Source of the DNA: Saturnia japonica
Taxonomy: Eukaryota > Arthropoda > Insecta > Lepidoptera > Saturniidae
Reading direction: 5' to 3'
DNA length: 64,000 bases
Assembly: GCA_033032175.1 (NCBI GenBank)
Contig: CM065318.1
Span: forward strand, 15,562,001 to 15,626,000
The notes below the pieces were generated by a model that searched no databases, was not told where the DNA came from, and saw nothing but the letters and a program-made list of their open reading frames with translations. The position numbers and the translations under genes were made by a program. Shown here piece after piece: positions 33,298 through 45,209 of the stretch (position 1 is the stretch's first letter; each line of letters begins with the position of its first letter).

Positions 33298-33478
33298 TTC
33301 AGCGCCGCAAAAAGCACTTGCCAGTGTTAATGTTTTTAAACCTTCGTAAAATTTTCCAATAAACAAAATAGGGTGTTTCTGACAAGACGGTGGCTCCTAT
33401 GTCAGAACTATCTAGGCAGTTTTTGTGACATCTCAAAATGCATGTCTTCCACTTTATATTTATAATCCACTTCACTTA
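33298..33478 (-). repeat. R6 repeat, copy 2
   Basis: Direct repeat of 10909-11085, preceded by a TTCTTCTTCTTCTTG run. It has more differences from any open frame than copy 1. Confidence 0.45.
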
Positions 33479-33479
33479 T

Positions 33480-34360
33480 GCACCACAACCAAACCATTGC
33501 ACGCAAAATGCCAGTAATATTATGTAATATAACGTAAAAAACCTAAGTTAATGAATTAAAAATAAAAATCATAACACATCACTTCAAGATCCTGCCAAAA
33601 ACTCCTTTAATTCCTTTATTTTGTAATTTTATCACCTAGTGTGTATACTTTAGAGACTAAAACCCTTTCTGTCTTTATCATCTCTTAACACGCGTGAGAG
33701 TTTTTGTCGAGATTTTGATCTCTCATTTTATCGTTTTTATTTTAATTCATCAACTTAGGTTATTTGACCTTAAATTAAGTATTATTGGTGGCATTTTGCA
33801 AGATATAGTTTGGTTAATGTGCACAAATAAAATAAATTACAAATAATACCCAACAAGAGACACATGATATATAAGCAGCCATACAAATTCCTTGCACGAA
33901 TTCAACAAGAAAGCCACCATCTTGTTCAAGAGTTGTTTTAACTCTGAAGATTAGAAAAACATTATATCGGCGTGACTTTAGCAAAATTGTGTGTAGACCT
34001 GTTGCCATCACATAAGAAGAAATGGAACGTCACGTGAGATTTTGGCTGTTTAAATGTAAACGATTGAAAATTAATTACTCAGTAACGTCTTTCAGTATGA
34101 ACACTGCATTTGAATGAAAAATTAATGTGCATCGAAGCGCCGCGTCGTACCGCGACAGTCTCGGTTGAAATATTTATAATTGCGACTCAGCAGCGGTTAT
34201 ACTGCGCTACCGTTAAAGGCAAAGTGTCCTATCTTTTATTTAATGCTATTATTATTTTTACTTTCTCTCATTTAATCTTTACACGCGACAAAATGCGGGA
34301 TTGAAGCAGTTTTCACAATCTGAAGCGGTTTTAGCTAGCGTACAAATACATATAAATTTC
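33480..34360. other. AT-rich spacer with a small GC-richer core
   Basis: Mostly featureless. At 34125-34220 a unique segment (GAAGCGCCGCGTCGTACCGC, TTGCGACTCAGCAGCGG) stands out. GACTCAGCA is a Maf/CncC-type half-site by sequence only. Confidence 0.25.
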
Positions 34361-34365
34361 TTTGG

Positions 34366-34545
34366 TGATTTGGAAAGGATCGCGGCTAAATAACCTTGGG
34401 TTGTGTTCCTCCATGGGGTAGGGGGTTCAAGGTTGGAAACGCGTTAGTGATACCTATGGTACTACAAGCGTCCATAGGCTACAGTAGCCGCTTACGATAA
34501 GGCGGGCCGTACGCTTGTTTGCCAGCTTAAAAATAAGAAAAAAAC
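34366..34545 (+). repeat. SINE-3 copy a
   Basis: GGATCGCGGCTAAATAACC, TATGGTACTACAAGCGTCCA and CGATAAGGCGGGCCGTACGC match 57880-58350 and the minus copy at 38365-38545. A probable tRNA-derived SINE lacking a clear head here. Confidence 0.5.
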
Positions 34546-34864
34546 TTGGCACAGAATTATCGTACTTAACCGGGTTCACCTAAGGAAGACATTCTGTTTT
34601 AGCTAGCCAGTGAACAAAATTAGCAAAGACATGCCTTATTCTAATTACCGCTTCATTATGATTTTTTTAGCTCTCATAATCCGTCTTTTTAATAATTTTC
34701 AACTTATCGTACGGCTGTGAACCTTGGACGGAAGGTTTATGCACTAAGATCCAAATATCATGCCAAGACTTATAATGGGGTTTATCTGTAGTGAGCTACC
34801 AAGGTAACGCAAATTGCCAGTGTCAGTGACTACAAAATGACAACACTGTGCCTGATGCTGAGCA

Positions 34865-35010
34865 CACTACAATCAAAAATAAAGGCGGTTACCGAGAGAT
34901 TGGCCATCAGGCGACGGTCGTCGCTATTATGTGTCAGCTTTAAACCCTCTCGGTAGTTAAATATTATCACTGGTTGAGCCTGAAACGCGACAAACCATAA
35001 GAGAGACACT
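34865..35010 (-). repeat. R9 repeat fragment
   Basis: GGCGACGGTCGTCGC and AACGCGACAAACCATAAGAG resemble pieces at 57690-57840, 36390-36490, 38565-38685 and 52615-52705. A short dispersed family, orientation tentative. Confidence 0.35.
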
Positions 35011-35039
35011 GTGACGGCGATCCCCGCTTGAATACTGGA

Positions 35040-35252
35040 TATTCACTGACTAATCCTGGGTTCGATTCCCAGGTCGAGCAAAGTTTTATTGGGTTCAGTA
35101 GCATCTCGGAGTTTGGGTTCGTGCCCGATTAATGGCAATAGATTCGCTCCCTATTACGTGGAACTTAAAATCATACACGCGCAAAATGTGGATGTACGTT
35201 AGCACACCTCTGCCTAACCCTTCGGGGATGCAGGCGTGATGATATTTTATGT
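35040..35252 (+). repeat. tRNA-derived SINE-2, copy a
   Basis: CCTGGGTTCGATTCCCAGG is a strong B box. It is followed by TTTATTGGGTTCAGTAGC, GTGCCCGATTAATGGCAATA, CTCCCTATTACGTGGAAC and a tail ACCCTTCGGGGATGCAGGCG. The minus copy at 50331-50530 matches. Confidence 0.65.
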
Positions 35253-35257
35253 TAATA

Positions 35258-35509
35258 ACGACCGTTTTCAATAAAATATCTGAGTTTACTATCCCCGATT
35301 AGAACATATTTGTACTAAGTAGGTACTATCTTTAACTTAAGATAGATATCGACTTCCCTCCTATCAATTCAAGCCATAGGATATGGATGTATATTATTTA
35401 GATACGAAAAACTATCCATTGGCAGGTTATTGAAAAAAAAAAGGACAAAAGGTTAGATTTGTCTATCGTAACTAAAACAACGCTTAGATAAGTTATTGAA
35501 AATGGCTGT
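35258..35509. mobile_element. MITE family M2, copy 2
   Basis: ACGACCGTTTTCAATAAAAT at the left and TTATTGAAAATGGCTGT at the right are inverted ends with TA outside both (35256-35257 and 35510-35511). The body matches 24110-24343. It begins six bases after SINE-2 copy a. Confidence 0.65.
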
Positions 35510-36389
35510 TAGTTTGCAACTATGACTGTTAAGTTTTGTTATATTATATTGGATGGTCTAAGTAAACAGTTTCTTTAAATATTTATCTGAATACCTCGTA
35601 TATATGTACTTTTATTTACCTTGTATTTAATATATGATTCCCTATAAAATATCGCTATTTTATATACAGGGAATATATATAGAAACTGATTTCATAGACT
35701 TTCCAATATAATATAACAGCTCTGTGTATGTGGTCGCGATGTCCTACAATTCAGCAAACAGCAAACCTTTGATCTTGACTACAGACCGCGAGAAAATTGT
35801 AATAATAGCACTTGAGAAAGCATTTTAGCAACAAATTGAATGCCAATTATGACGACACCATCGCGTCGTGTACATCTGATTGTATTGCCGTACTGCGTTG
35901 CACGTGTCGCCTCTCTACGTTACGATATTGCTTTTTTATTTGCCTATCCGCCCCTTGAAATGTTGTCAACATGTTTCAATAGACACGGCCAACTTAATAA
36001 TACAGCTACGATACAAAATCACCACTTTAAACTAGCTCTTAAGCCTTGGGAATACGGTTCCAAGTTTAATTGGGAGACGGTAAAATAACATGGTCGTTGG
36101 ATCCGTTTTTCGTTTGCTCAAAGGATATTAGTAAAAGTAAAGAACTGATTGAGTGTAGTGCTTTAGTTCCCATGGATTTGGGATTAGATTTAGTTGTTTA
36201 TAGATTTTATGCTGTGACGCTTTTGGAATGTTAAAAAAAGCACCCAGGCCAGTAGGGATTTGTTCGAAAAACAATATGTAAAATAATTCGACCCTAAACG
36301 CATATTATCTGTTATACCTACTACAATTAATTATGAAAAGGTAAAGTTTGTACACTAATTTAATTTAAACGTGAAGATATATTTATCCA

Positions 36390-36490
36390 GGCCGCCGTGG
36401 CAGTGGCGACCGCCGAAGTATTTAGATCTCTCGGAAGTCGCAGTTGTGTTTAGACTGTGCTGTGCTTACAACCAGGGACAGGCTTAATAT
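36390..36490 (+). repeat. R9 repeat fragment
   Basis: GCCGTGGCAGTGGCGACCGC, TTTAGATCTCTCGG and GTGCTGTGCTTAC match 52615-52705. Confidence 0.4.
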
Positions 36491-36649
36491 ATTTTAGTGA
36501 AAAGTTAAGTATACCATGTAATATAGCGTTATCAAATACGTAAGTAGGTAACCCAAGAAACACAGTCAGAGAGCAGCCCTAGTGCGTGTTTATCTACCGA
36601 GCCGCTGTAAGTAATTACTACAAGAATACTGCTGTTTATTTTAGTGTAA

Positions 36650-36750
36650 TGTGCGAGCCCGGTAAAGCAGTAAAAGCCATCAGCGGCTCTGTTTTTGGAT
36701 AAGACCCCTCAGGCTAACTTAACAGTAAAGTCAGACAAAAAATAAAAAAT
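36650..36750 (+). mobile_element. Jockey LINE 3' terminus
   Basis: CGGTAAAGCAGTAAAAGCCA, GGCTAACTTAACAG and TAAAGTCAGACAAAAAATAA match the last 90 bases of the 30165-31099 LINE, including its A-rich end. Confidence 0.55.
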
Positions 36751-36829
36751 GTAGTATGGTCAGTAGTGGATACTACCTCGTCCCACCAACATAGGACGGT
36801 CGAGCACGAACTTGTTCGACTATAGGCAA

Positions 36830-37658
36830 GCTGGTCTACGCAACTTCGTCTGCGTCACATAAGAGAGAGAGAGGGTTAGAGAGAGTGGCACGTAGGCAGA
36901 GACAAATAACATTTGTCGTAGGCACCTACAATACAATTTATAGGTACCGCCCGCCTGCCACATCATCCCGTTAAAATGCACGCGCGTTACTTGATTATTA
37001 TTTTGCTGCGGAGTTATTTTAAAATTGTGATATCCCCTAAGAAATTCATTGAAATCAAATGATATAAAGGGCAATTTTGTCCGAAATATAATACTTGTGA
37101 TGAATAACGTATTTATTTCGACAAGGATAACGCCATGTTTATAAAAACACCTTTGCAAATAATGCATTATTTTAGAACTAATTTTATTACCGTAAAAAAG
37201 GTTTTTTTATTTTTTATTAATAAAGTCACAATACTGTAGACTCGTGGTCCACACCTTTTTTAAAACGAGTGTGCTATTACTAGAGGACATTAAAAATTGC
37301 CGTTAAAACCATAAAAAATGTTATATTGTGTCAACAATAAAAGATACACATATGCTATCGCGAACTTTTTTTTAGAACTTTTTAAGAAAAATAATTTTCT
37401 CATACATCATTAATGCGTAACTTTAACCATTTACGCAGCGTACGCAATTAAAACTTTCAAAAGGAACAAATAAGTTTTCCCGTTTTTGCAACATTTTTCA
37501 TGTACTCTCCGCTCCTATTGGACGTAGCATGATATTATAAATAGCCTTTAGCCCCTTATCGAACACTAAAATATTTTTTCCATTCCAACCAGTACTTCTT
37601 GAGATTAGCGCGTTCAACCAAACAAACAAACTCTTCAACTTTATAATATTAGTATAGA
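36830..37658 (-). mobile_element. Helitron-like family D, copy 2
   Basis: Minus strand, 5' end TCTATACTAATATTATAAAG, 3' region GACGCAGACGAAGTTGCGT. It contains about 160 bases (37187-37350) missing from copy 1. A 115-codon open frame across it is not coding. Confidence 0.6.
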
Positions 37659-37947
37659 TAGAAGCTACATTACTCCTGAGGGATAAAGGCAATTTTTTAT
37701 TTATTATAAATTAAATTAAAGCGAAGTTGGAGACGGTTGCTAGTTATAAACAAAATTACTTTTTAAATTTGCACCGTAAATTAAAGTTATTAGATATTTA
37801 ATTTTATCAATATTTATTAGTTTTACGTGAGTCTTTAAACGCGACTTTTTTATTTTTCGTATGTATATATTTTATTTTGTCTATTTGGAAAACTAATCGT
37901 AAACCATCATCACATATGTAAATTAAATTATTCTATAACCTCGTCAT

Positions 37948-38337
37948 TGATGGTCAATCACAATCTTACCTGATGTTAAGTGATCATATTTTTTTCTTAG
38001 CACGGCAGAGTGATGACTTTCTAGCTGATGGTGACCACATTGCATTCTAATAACATCGGCGACCACCGTAGGATGGCATCACCGGCATGTCATCTCTTCA
38101 TGTTATGCTTGAAGAATAGAGGTAACACACCAGCCCATGTTTTCTAAGATATTAACACGTTAAACCTAGAGTAAACTGCCTCCGAAGTGTAACTACCGGA
38201 GCACACTTAAAGGTGCGTGGAGACAGATTTTTTTACTCGGGGGTGGTAGCTACCCAGGCAGGCATTAAAAACAGCCCTACCACCATGCCATGGTTTCATC
38301 ACGATGTTTTCCTACATCGAAAGCTCAGGCATTTCAC
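37948..38337 (-). repeat. SINE-1 copy, interrupted
   Basis: The 3' tail (TCACAATCTTACCTGATGTT) and the body (ACACTTAAAGGTGCGTGGAG, GGGGTGGTAGCTACCCAGGC, TTTCATCACGATGTTTTCCT) are separated by about 140 foreign bases at roughly 38000-38140. Confidence 0.5.
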
Positions 38338-38364
38338 CGTATATAATTTTTTTAAACACATCTA

Positions 38365-38545
38365 AGGTGGCAAAGTATCATACGGCCCGCCTGATGATAA
38401 GTGATTACCGTAGCCTATGGACTCTTTTAATACCATAGTTATTATTCCTAGAGCATTACCGATCTTTTTTCCCCCTACCACAAGGAGCTATGGAAACCCT
38501 ACTAACCATAACTTCTAAGGTTATTGGGCTGCGATTTTCTTTAGT
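38365..38545 (-). repeat. SINE-3 copy b
   Basis: GTATCATACGGCCCGCCTGA, AGTGATTACCGTAGCCTATG and TATTGGGCTGCGATTTTC are the reverse complement of SINE-3. Confidence 0.5.
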
Positions 38546-38564
38546 GTTTTTTTCTTATAATACT

Positions 38565-38685
38565 ATGGCAAATTGACAGTACTGTCCTTGATGGTAAACA
38601 CAGTACAATCCATCGACGGTCACCACCGTCATACCGTCCTGCATTAATTTGCTGGCAAAAGCGAGTCACTATGACGGACTTTTCA
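38565..38685 (-). repeat. R9 repeat fragment
   Basis: GTACTGTCCTTGATGGTAAA and CAATCCATCGACGGTCACCA are the inverted form of the R9 words found at 52615 and 63650. Confidence 0.35.
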
Positions 38686-38984
38686 CAACATGCTTGTCGG
38701 TCGCGAACAAGTCGGGTAAAACAGCCTCACCACCCCGCTATCACCATTACCTCATTCGTTATTCAGCAGAGTGTACCACGTGCTGGTGAAGTTGGCTTTC
38801 ACCCCAAATGGAGGTATTCCACCAGTCGGGCTACCAAAAGTAGAGAGAAATATGCAAGAAAATTATCTTTTCCCTACTTTCTTACTTAATAACAATTATA
38901 TTTTGTACGATTTTACGATAAGTTCAGATTGGTAGAGTCATCACTATTTTTAAAATCCGAGGAATTATGAAATGTAATATCATC

Positions 38985-39230
38985 ATTATATTAATACGTG
39001 AAAAGAAAACTTCGTGAGTACACCTAAATTAATACTGCGAATCCTATTCCGACCTGTGCCATTAAACATAGACCCCCCAGAATATTGACATTGTCACTCA
39101 ATTAAAAGTGATATGATATTCATTGTTTAGGTACATACCGCAAATGTCAAACAGAAAATAGTATATGATTAAAAAGTCACTGGTTGAATTTCGATCATTG
39201 GGCGACCGCTAGTATTAATTAATTCACATA
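38985..39230 (-). repeat. R5 repeat, copy 4 (inverted)
   Basis: CGAATCCTATTCC, GCCATTAAACATAGACCCC, AAACAGAAAATAGTATATGA and ATTGGGCGACCGC are the reverse complement of R5 in order. Confidence 0.5.
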
Positions 39231-39589
39231 AGTAAAACTATTTTAAAAGAATATAAAATGTTATCAGTTTATACTAAAAAAACGACCGTAAGTTCATCAG
39301 GGAGGTATTTCATTAAGTCTTTATCCGACTGAAAGAGGCGTCCGGGTGACTTGAAAGAATAGACTCACATTCTTCCACTGCCCCCCGCCCCTGCGCCACT
39401 TTTGTAATAAACTATGGCCTTTTATAAAGATGCCTTGAATTCTTTTATCTTTTGTTTTTTTTTTTTTATTTATAAGTTATACCGCTCTCTATGTCTCAGA
39501 CTTAGCGGTTTTGATTGTTAACGTTTACGGTTTAGTTGATTTGAATTTCCAGTAATGTTAAAAATATATCGATGTCAATAAATCATAAA

Positions 39590-39735
39590 TAATATTGACA
39601 TTTGTTGACAGAATGCGCCCGGAACAATCTGTAACGTCATCATTAATGTATAATATTGTACTTGTGCATTGTGTGCACCGACAGTCCAGTCTCGGTCAGC
39701 ACACGCAATGCATGCGATAATAATACTGGATTAAA
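39590..39735. other. Unique spacer block
   Basis: ATGCGCCCGGAACAATCTG, AACGTCATCATTAATG and CAGTCTCGGTCAGCACACGC; no partner and no coding frame. Function unknown. Confidence 0.2.
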
Positions 39736-40249
39736 CAATTTGATTTGGAACGATTGCCTTCATAATTACCTCCAACCTAATATAGAGAGTAAACCTCCAA
39801 AAATCTTCAACGAAAAGCTCATATAAATCAGTTCAAATTAATTATAATGGACCAAATTATCTTTCACACAAAATCTTGGCTACACCGAGGACGCCAAAGT
39901 TTTGTGGAAGTTTATCATTAATGCACTAAGATGGATTTGTAAGCTATGTTTAAGTTATGATAGACAAATATGTTCTTTTTGAACTCAGGTCCCTAAATTA
40001 AAAATACATAAAAAAAGACTCAAGTTTTTTTTGAACCCGCTAATCTCTTGATCTATGAGTCAGATTTGAAAAAATATTTTTGTATTTTTTATATCTTGAT
40101 TATTAAGAAAGGTTATAGCTATGTATAGGATATAGTTATACTATAGATACCTTCACGCTACTATTTTAAGCAGCGGAGCAGTCACCGTGAAAGTCATGCA
40201 ATATGGAATACTGCTGGCAAGTTTTTTTATTTTTTTTTATTTATTTAGC

Positions 40250-40435
40250 GTTATGACAACAATCTCATAATATGTTAAGAGATGATATGGCTCAAGATGG
40301 TGGCATGGCAAGTCTAGTGGAAGACTTGCTCTCAAATGCAGCTGCCAGTACACACGTACCTATAGACATAGGTGCTTGGCGATAGATTACCAACTTGAAA
40401 CTTAATGCTCAGGCTCATTGCTTCATTTACTAAAG
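40250..40435 (-). repeat. SINE-1 copy
   Basis: ATGGCTCAAGATGGTGGCAT, CTCTCAAATGCAGCTGCC, GGTGCTTGGCGATAG and CAACTTGAAACTT follow SINE-1 on the minus strand. The head is lost. Confidence 0.6.
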
Positions 40436-40469
40436 TAGGTACCTACGTGAAATGAGTACATCGATTGAC

Positions 40470-40547
40470 TACATGGATTAGTTCAAGGCGAGGTGGAGAA
40501 TTGCTCGAAAAATTTTTACACGAGTGAAATCATGGGACATAGCTAGT
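40470..40547 (+). mobile_element. Helitron-like 3' terminus
   Basis: ACACGAGTGAAATCATGGGA followed by CATAGCTAGT at 40547; the 5' part is not recognised. Confidence 0.4.
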
Positions 40548-40740
40548 GAATAAACTTTATATAAAAATGAATATTTGTTTGTATGGAATCCAAAACGGCT
40601 AGAGCGATTTTGATGAAATTCTCAGCCGATCTTCATATTAGCCCAACGAGTGATACGGTAGTTGGGTAGCGATTGGATAAAAAAATTCTGAGCCACAGAA
40701 ACACGTGGCCGGGTTTGCTATATTATATATTTGAGAGTCT
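40548..40740 (+). mobile_element. Helitron-like remnant, adjoining the previous terminus
   Basis: CAAAACGGCTAGAGCGATTT, TCTCAGCCGATCTTCATATT and ACACGTGGCCGGGTTTGCTA resemble a lepidopteran Helitron body and a mutated 3' end. It directly follows the CTAGT at 40547. Confidence 0.4.
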
Positions 40741-40749
40741 ACTGGTGTT

Positions 40750-42035
40750 GTGTGAGTTTGCAGCCGATTGGGAAACGGCCCATTGCACATAAATAATGCA
40801 CGTTACCGGACAACCCACTTAGCGGATCGATATCTCTACTCCGGCGCGTGGAGCGGCCTCCGCTCTCGGTGGAATTCTATGCATGTTCCTGATGCAGAAT
40901 CTTCAAATAATTTTAATTGCATATAGATAGATATATTTCGGAATCTCAACTTCAATTTTTTGATAATATTTATTTTCGAATTCTCTCTCTTATTAAAATT
41001 GTACTGCATTTAAAACTCATCGGTTGGCAATATAATCAAATAAATATGATATTTAAGTGACCACAAAGTCACTCGATGTTAAGTTGATTATCATAAGCCA
41101 AGTATAGTAATGTAACTAGACCGACGGCAATATCTACTAGGACGGGGTCATGTCTCACATGTTTTTTTTCAATTATAGGTGCAGAATACATAACATACAG
41201 ATAGCGGAATATTTTCTGAAGAACCATGATATTGACTTTAAAAATACGAAAAACTCCATTCCGAGATTTAAAAAAAAAACTTATAGGTACCTACCTACAT
41301 GAGTCTGGAGCCGAAACTAATCATTTTCTCAAAACAATTCATAATGTATGTTTTAAGGAATGAATGTCGCTAGGAAACCCTGTGTCTAAAATTAAAAGAA
41401 AATGCTGAATTTAATTATTTTGTTCGGAAATGTTCACAATAACAGCCATTTTCTTAGATACAATAATATGTAGGTAATCAATTCTTCATAAGTAACGAAT
41501 TTGAGTGTTTGTAATTATAAGGGGTGAGTTTGTTTTAAAATAGTGCTGTGGCTGGTTTTGAAAACTTTGAGTTGTAACGTAACCACACAATAAATAAACT
41601 AGCTGGTTGAATGATAGGTACCTACTACATACCTAATGGAATTCGCTTTTTATTATTAATTATGACAATAAATTATTTTCCTACTATCTTCTTTCTTTCC
41701 TCTTAGTCTTAGGGTGTAATATCAGCTTAGACCTTTAGGTAGCTAGGTGGCTAGACACCCGGCGAGATCAGTTTCAAGTGAAACAAGATTACATTACTCA
41801 GCTAAATCGTGGCTGTGTAATAGTTAATAAATTATTCATACAATTTGCATACCAAATCCCTTCTGGGTTCTCACTTATTAAACGCCGTTTGGTGCGGCAC
41901 GGGGTTCTCTAGGTGTTAAATGAATTGATTTTAGACTATCCAGTATCTAGGACTTATGTACCTACAGTGCTCTCCAGCCTTCAATAATTAGATTATTGAT
42001 TCTCTTCTTATTTGTACTACTCTGTTTCTGATTAT
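40750..42035. other. Spacer with a GC-richer block at its left
   Basis: 40790-40905 holds unique sequence (CCACTTAGCGGATCGATATC, CTCCGGCGCGTGGAGCGG). The remainder is AT-rich with no feature recognised. Confidence 0.25.
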
Positions 42036-42039
42036 AAGT

Positions 42040-42253
42040 ATGTAATAATAGTATCTACTTGGTGTTAGATAGAAATGATTATTTTTCAACCGATTCTGAT
42101 GAAATTTTGTACATTGGAAGTGTAATACGTAATTTCTTAATTGGTAAACTAGATATATCAATTGTTCATAATATGAGTAAAAATATAGTTACGGGATGAA
42201 AGTAATTACTGCATGATAACAAACGCGTGCGGAGACACGGGCAGACCGCTAGT
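42040..42253 (+). mobile_element. Helitron-like 3' part
   Basis: CAACCGATTCTGATGAAATT and an end GCGTGCGGAGACACGGGCAG...CTAGT|T at 42253. The T after the end fits a Helitron target. Confidence 0.5.
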
Positions 42254-42257
42254 TTTT

Positions 42258-42480
42258 AACCGACTAAAAAAAAAACACGAAGTTTATTCAATTTGAATGA
42301 AATTTTTTATGGATGTTCATTACTTCTTTGTTTATGAACCTATTTGGATGATTCTCTTTTCGATGGAAAGAAAAGGAAGAAAGAGACGATGGAAGAAGGA
42401 TATTAATTGGCATTGTACTTTCAAATTCGAAGACACACGAGAGAACATCTCAAAATAATTGATGTTGGTTATCTTTTTTT
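42258..42480 (+). repeat. ACCGACTTCAA repeat family, copy 3
   Basis: TTAACCGACTAAAAAAAAAA, TTACTTCTTTGTTTATGAAC and TCGAAGACACACG match the family. It starts five bases after the Helitron end. Confidence 0.5.
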
Positions 42481-42519
42481 GTCAAAAAATGTCTTGTTGT
42501 TATACCTACCCACCTACTT

Positions 42520-42808
42520 AAAAGACTGACTGACATATCAAAGTACAGCACATACTACCATGGCTATCACCATGAAAATATGCATGCGGGTTCTTTTTAC
42601 ACTGTAGATTAGCACTAAGAAATGGTTTTTGGAAACGCAACCCCTAAGATGGTGAAAAAGAGGACGAAAGTTTGTATGAAAATTCGCCATTTTAGAAGAT
42701 AGGTCTATGAAAATCAAAATTTAGCAATTCAGTTAGAATGTGACATAAAACATTTAACGGGGCATAACTCAAAAAAGACGCGAGCGAAATCGCGTGAAAA
42801 GCGCTAGT
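42520..42808 (+). mobile_element. Helitron-like element, 3' end preserved
   Basis: GACTGACTGACATATC, AACGCAACCCCTAAGATGG and an end GCGAGCGAAATCGCGTG then AAAAGCGCTAGT. The palindromic GCGAGCGAAATCGCG-type stem just before the CTAGT end is a Helitron-like 3' hairpin. Confidence 0.5.
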
Positions 42809-43019
42809 CAAAATAGAAGACGTAAATTGCATGAACACCTCTCAGCACAATTAAAACTAATGTAGTTAGGTGAAAAAGTAACAAAATATTATGTGGGTAC
42901 TTTTAGGTATTAATTTATCTAAAACGTCGTACTGAACTCGTAAAGAGGGAAATATGTTCGCTGCTAGCTACACATAAGTATACCTAAACTAAATGTTACA
43001 CCGCATTGTCTTCCTACAG

Positions 43020-43215
43020 AAGCCACATCCACCCAATTGCGTGCACAGTTTCGAAGCGCACTGCAACTCGGTTTCAATTTGAATCGGAGACAAGTGGGGT
43101 GAACGGCGAGTCGAAGGGCGAACCGGGGGACAACTGGGTGGGGCGAGACGACACGACTGACGACACCGCGCTGATGGCCTAATCGTGTTCGATTCGCACC
43201 TGAATGTATGCTATC
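43020..43215. other. GC-rich unique block
   Basis: Contains TGGGGTGAACGGCGAGTCG, AACCGGGGGACAACTGGGTG and CTGATGGCCTAATCGTG. A 91-codon minus-strand frame spans it but shows no domain. Unassigned. Confidence 0.25.
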
Positions 43216-43269
43216 GTTGGCAAGTTGCTCTACATTCAACTTTCATGTAAAATAGATATACCATTGTCT

Positions 43270-43365
43270 AAAAGATGACACATTATGGAATGGCTCTTAA
43301 GTGTAGCTAACGGAAAACACTGACACGTAAGTACTTGGCGATAGTTTTTTACTTTAACCTTGAAT
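43270..43365 (-). repeat. SINE-1 fragment
   Basis: TCTTAAGTGTAGCTAACGG and AGTACTTGGCGATAG match SINE-1. Confidence 0.4.
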
Positions 43366-43844
43366 CTAGTCTGATGAGATATAGAAAAAGTAGGTTTTTA
43401 CACAGAATAATCAACGGGGACTTTGATGTTTGATAATTAATATAATAATTATAAAACACAATGTTAACTCGAACAATTTATCAATTAAATTACCTACTTT
43501 CCCTGTAGCATTTCTTTTCATTCAATCAGGATTTTACACTTAAAAGTGTAGAATCTAATTAATGAGTTCTTTAAATCAAAATGAACCATGCATTGTAACC
43601 AATTTTTATTCAGTAAAAAAGGTGTTTTAAACTAGTAATTCTTAGGACTCAGATCTTTTATAGTTCCAATGAGATAAACATGAAATTACATAAGACAAAA
43701 ACATTAGTCCCGCGTCGAATCTCACAAGTCTGTAGTTTACTTCTTTTTTTCAAGTAGAGCAACATAACCATCGAAAGTAAAGTTGCCTACTTTCAACAGT
43801 GTGGTAGAACCGCAGAATGTTCGTCACTATAAACTGTCACCTCC

Positions 43845-43965
43845 TCACGGGCCGTGGCTGAAGTCTTCGCGGCCGCAAGTTTCGCTAACATCTTTATAAG
43901 TTGCGAAGTGAATTCGAGAAGAGTCTCGATGTAGCCGGGTCAGTGCAGTCTGACAAAGTAGGTTT
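43845..43965 (+). promoter_or_regulatory. Promoter-like unique segment
   Basis: GC-richer unique DNA with TTTATAAG at 43893-43900 and TCAGT at 43940-43944. Their spacing of 48 is longer than the usual 30 or so bases, so a functional core promoter is doubtful. No following exon recognised. Confidence 0.15.
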
Positions 43966-44479
43966 TTTGTTCGTTTGGTTTCGCTGAAGTATTTGCCAGT
44001 GTCACATGCACATCACTTCTATATTTCTTAATATATAAGCCAATATAGATAGATGCATAGATATTACATATAACTACCTACTTAACTACGGTACAACAAA
44101 AGAAATACTTATCGAAACGTCGGACACTGTTTCTTACGAAAAAATAAGACAACTTTTATCAAGAAAGAAAAAAGAAATCGAAGGTCCAATGTCAATAAAA
44201 TTAAAATGGTGGTTTCAACAAATAAAATAACGAGCCTTTTACCTTTAAAATAACAGACAGGAAACCGCCGTGGATGGAAGCTGGGACACCACAATTAGTT
44301 ATATTCCATTACTGTTAATATGTAGCTAATAGACTTGGTTTTCATTATAAAGAAAAATCTTCATTAATACCTTTTTTGAAAAACGTTGCAAGGAATTGTT
44401 TTTTTTCGTCTTAAAATACAGACGCGACAATATTTAAACCAACAACTTCGTATAGCTCTAATAGACTAGCTAAATAGAA

Positions 44480-45156
44480 TAGCTAAATTTTATGGATGTC
44501 GTTTATGAGCCGCGGCTGCTGGCTAGAACGAGCAACTTAGTTCAGCGGGTACAGAATGCGTGCGCTAGATTCTGCTTTAATGTTCCTCCCAGAAGTCATG
44601 TAACATCATTTTTTAATAAGGCAAAAATAATGCGCATGGCAAATATACGATATGTTCACCTAGCTGCACTTCTTTCGTAGATACTAGATTATCTCGCCTC
44701 ATCATTCCAAAACATAGAACTAGAAATTTCTAGAGGGTTTTAAATATGCTGCTGCTAAGATCTGGAACAATATTCCTCCACCTTTACAGTTTGCTAGATC
44801 TGTACGTACATTTAAGTATAAAATGAATGAATACATTTTAAATGTGCGGTAAGTTTCAGCACAGAATATCTGGTTTAACTTTTTAATCTCATATGTACCA
44901 ATATTGGTTGTTCGTGGGGAATGTACTTTTTGGTATAAAAACTTTTGTCATGTTCTTCTTTTCTTTTCGCGACCTACCCCTTTCTCTATGCAATGGTGAT
45001 CATGGTCTGGTCTAGTCTGAGGCTTTTAGTATGTATAGATAAATGTATAAATTTAATTAGTAATATTTTTACTGTAATCTCTTGTTTAATGTGTGTTGTG
45101 TTAATTATGTCCGTATTTTTAGTGTCAAATAAATGTTCTTTCTTTCTTTCTTTACA
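44480..45156 (+). mobile_element. CR1/jockey-type LINE 3' end
   Basis: A frame from about 44492 reads LVQRVQNACARFCFNVPPRS then HVTSFFNKAKIM and YVHLAAL. After a frame change (44720-44850) it reads FKYAAAKIWNNIPP and RSVRTFKYKMNEY. These are conserved C-terminal blocks of CR1-like non-LTR ORF2 proteins, following the reverse transcriptase. A 3' UTR of about 300 bases ends in TTCTTTCTTTCTTTCTTT, a short tandem tail instead of poly(A). 5'-truncated and frameshifted, hence inactive. Confidence 0.7.
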
Positions 45157-45209
45157 ACGATTTCAAAAGCGATGGGCAACTATCTCACATTTAACCTAAT
45201 ATCTATAAA

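Noticed and set aside
35840..36088. 82-codon frame in unique DNA
   Set aside because: No domain and no splice or start support; kept as unassigned spacer.
36820..37167. 115-codon minus-strand frame
   Set aside because: Lies in Helitron-D, whose other copy does not keep the frame.
42964..43239. 91-codon minus-strand frame in a GC-rich block
   Set aside because: Arg/Ser/Val-rich translation without domain; GC-rich DNA gives long frames by chance.
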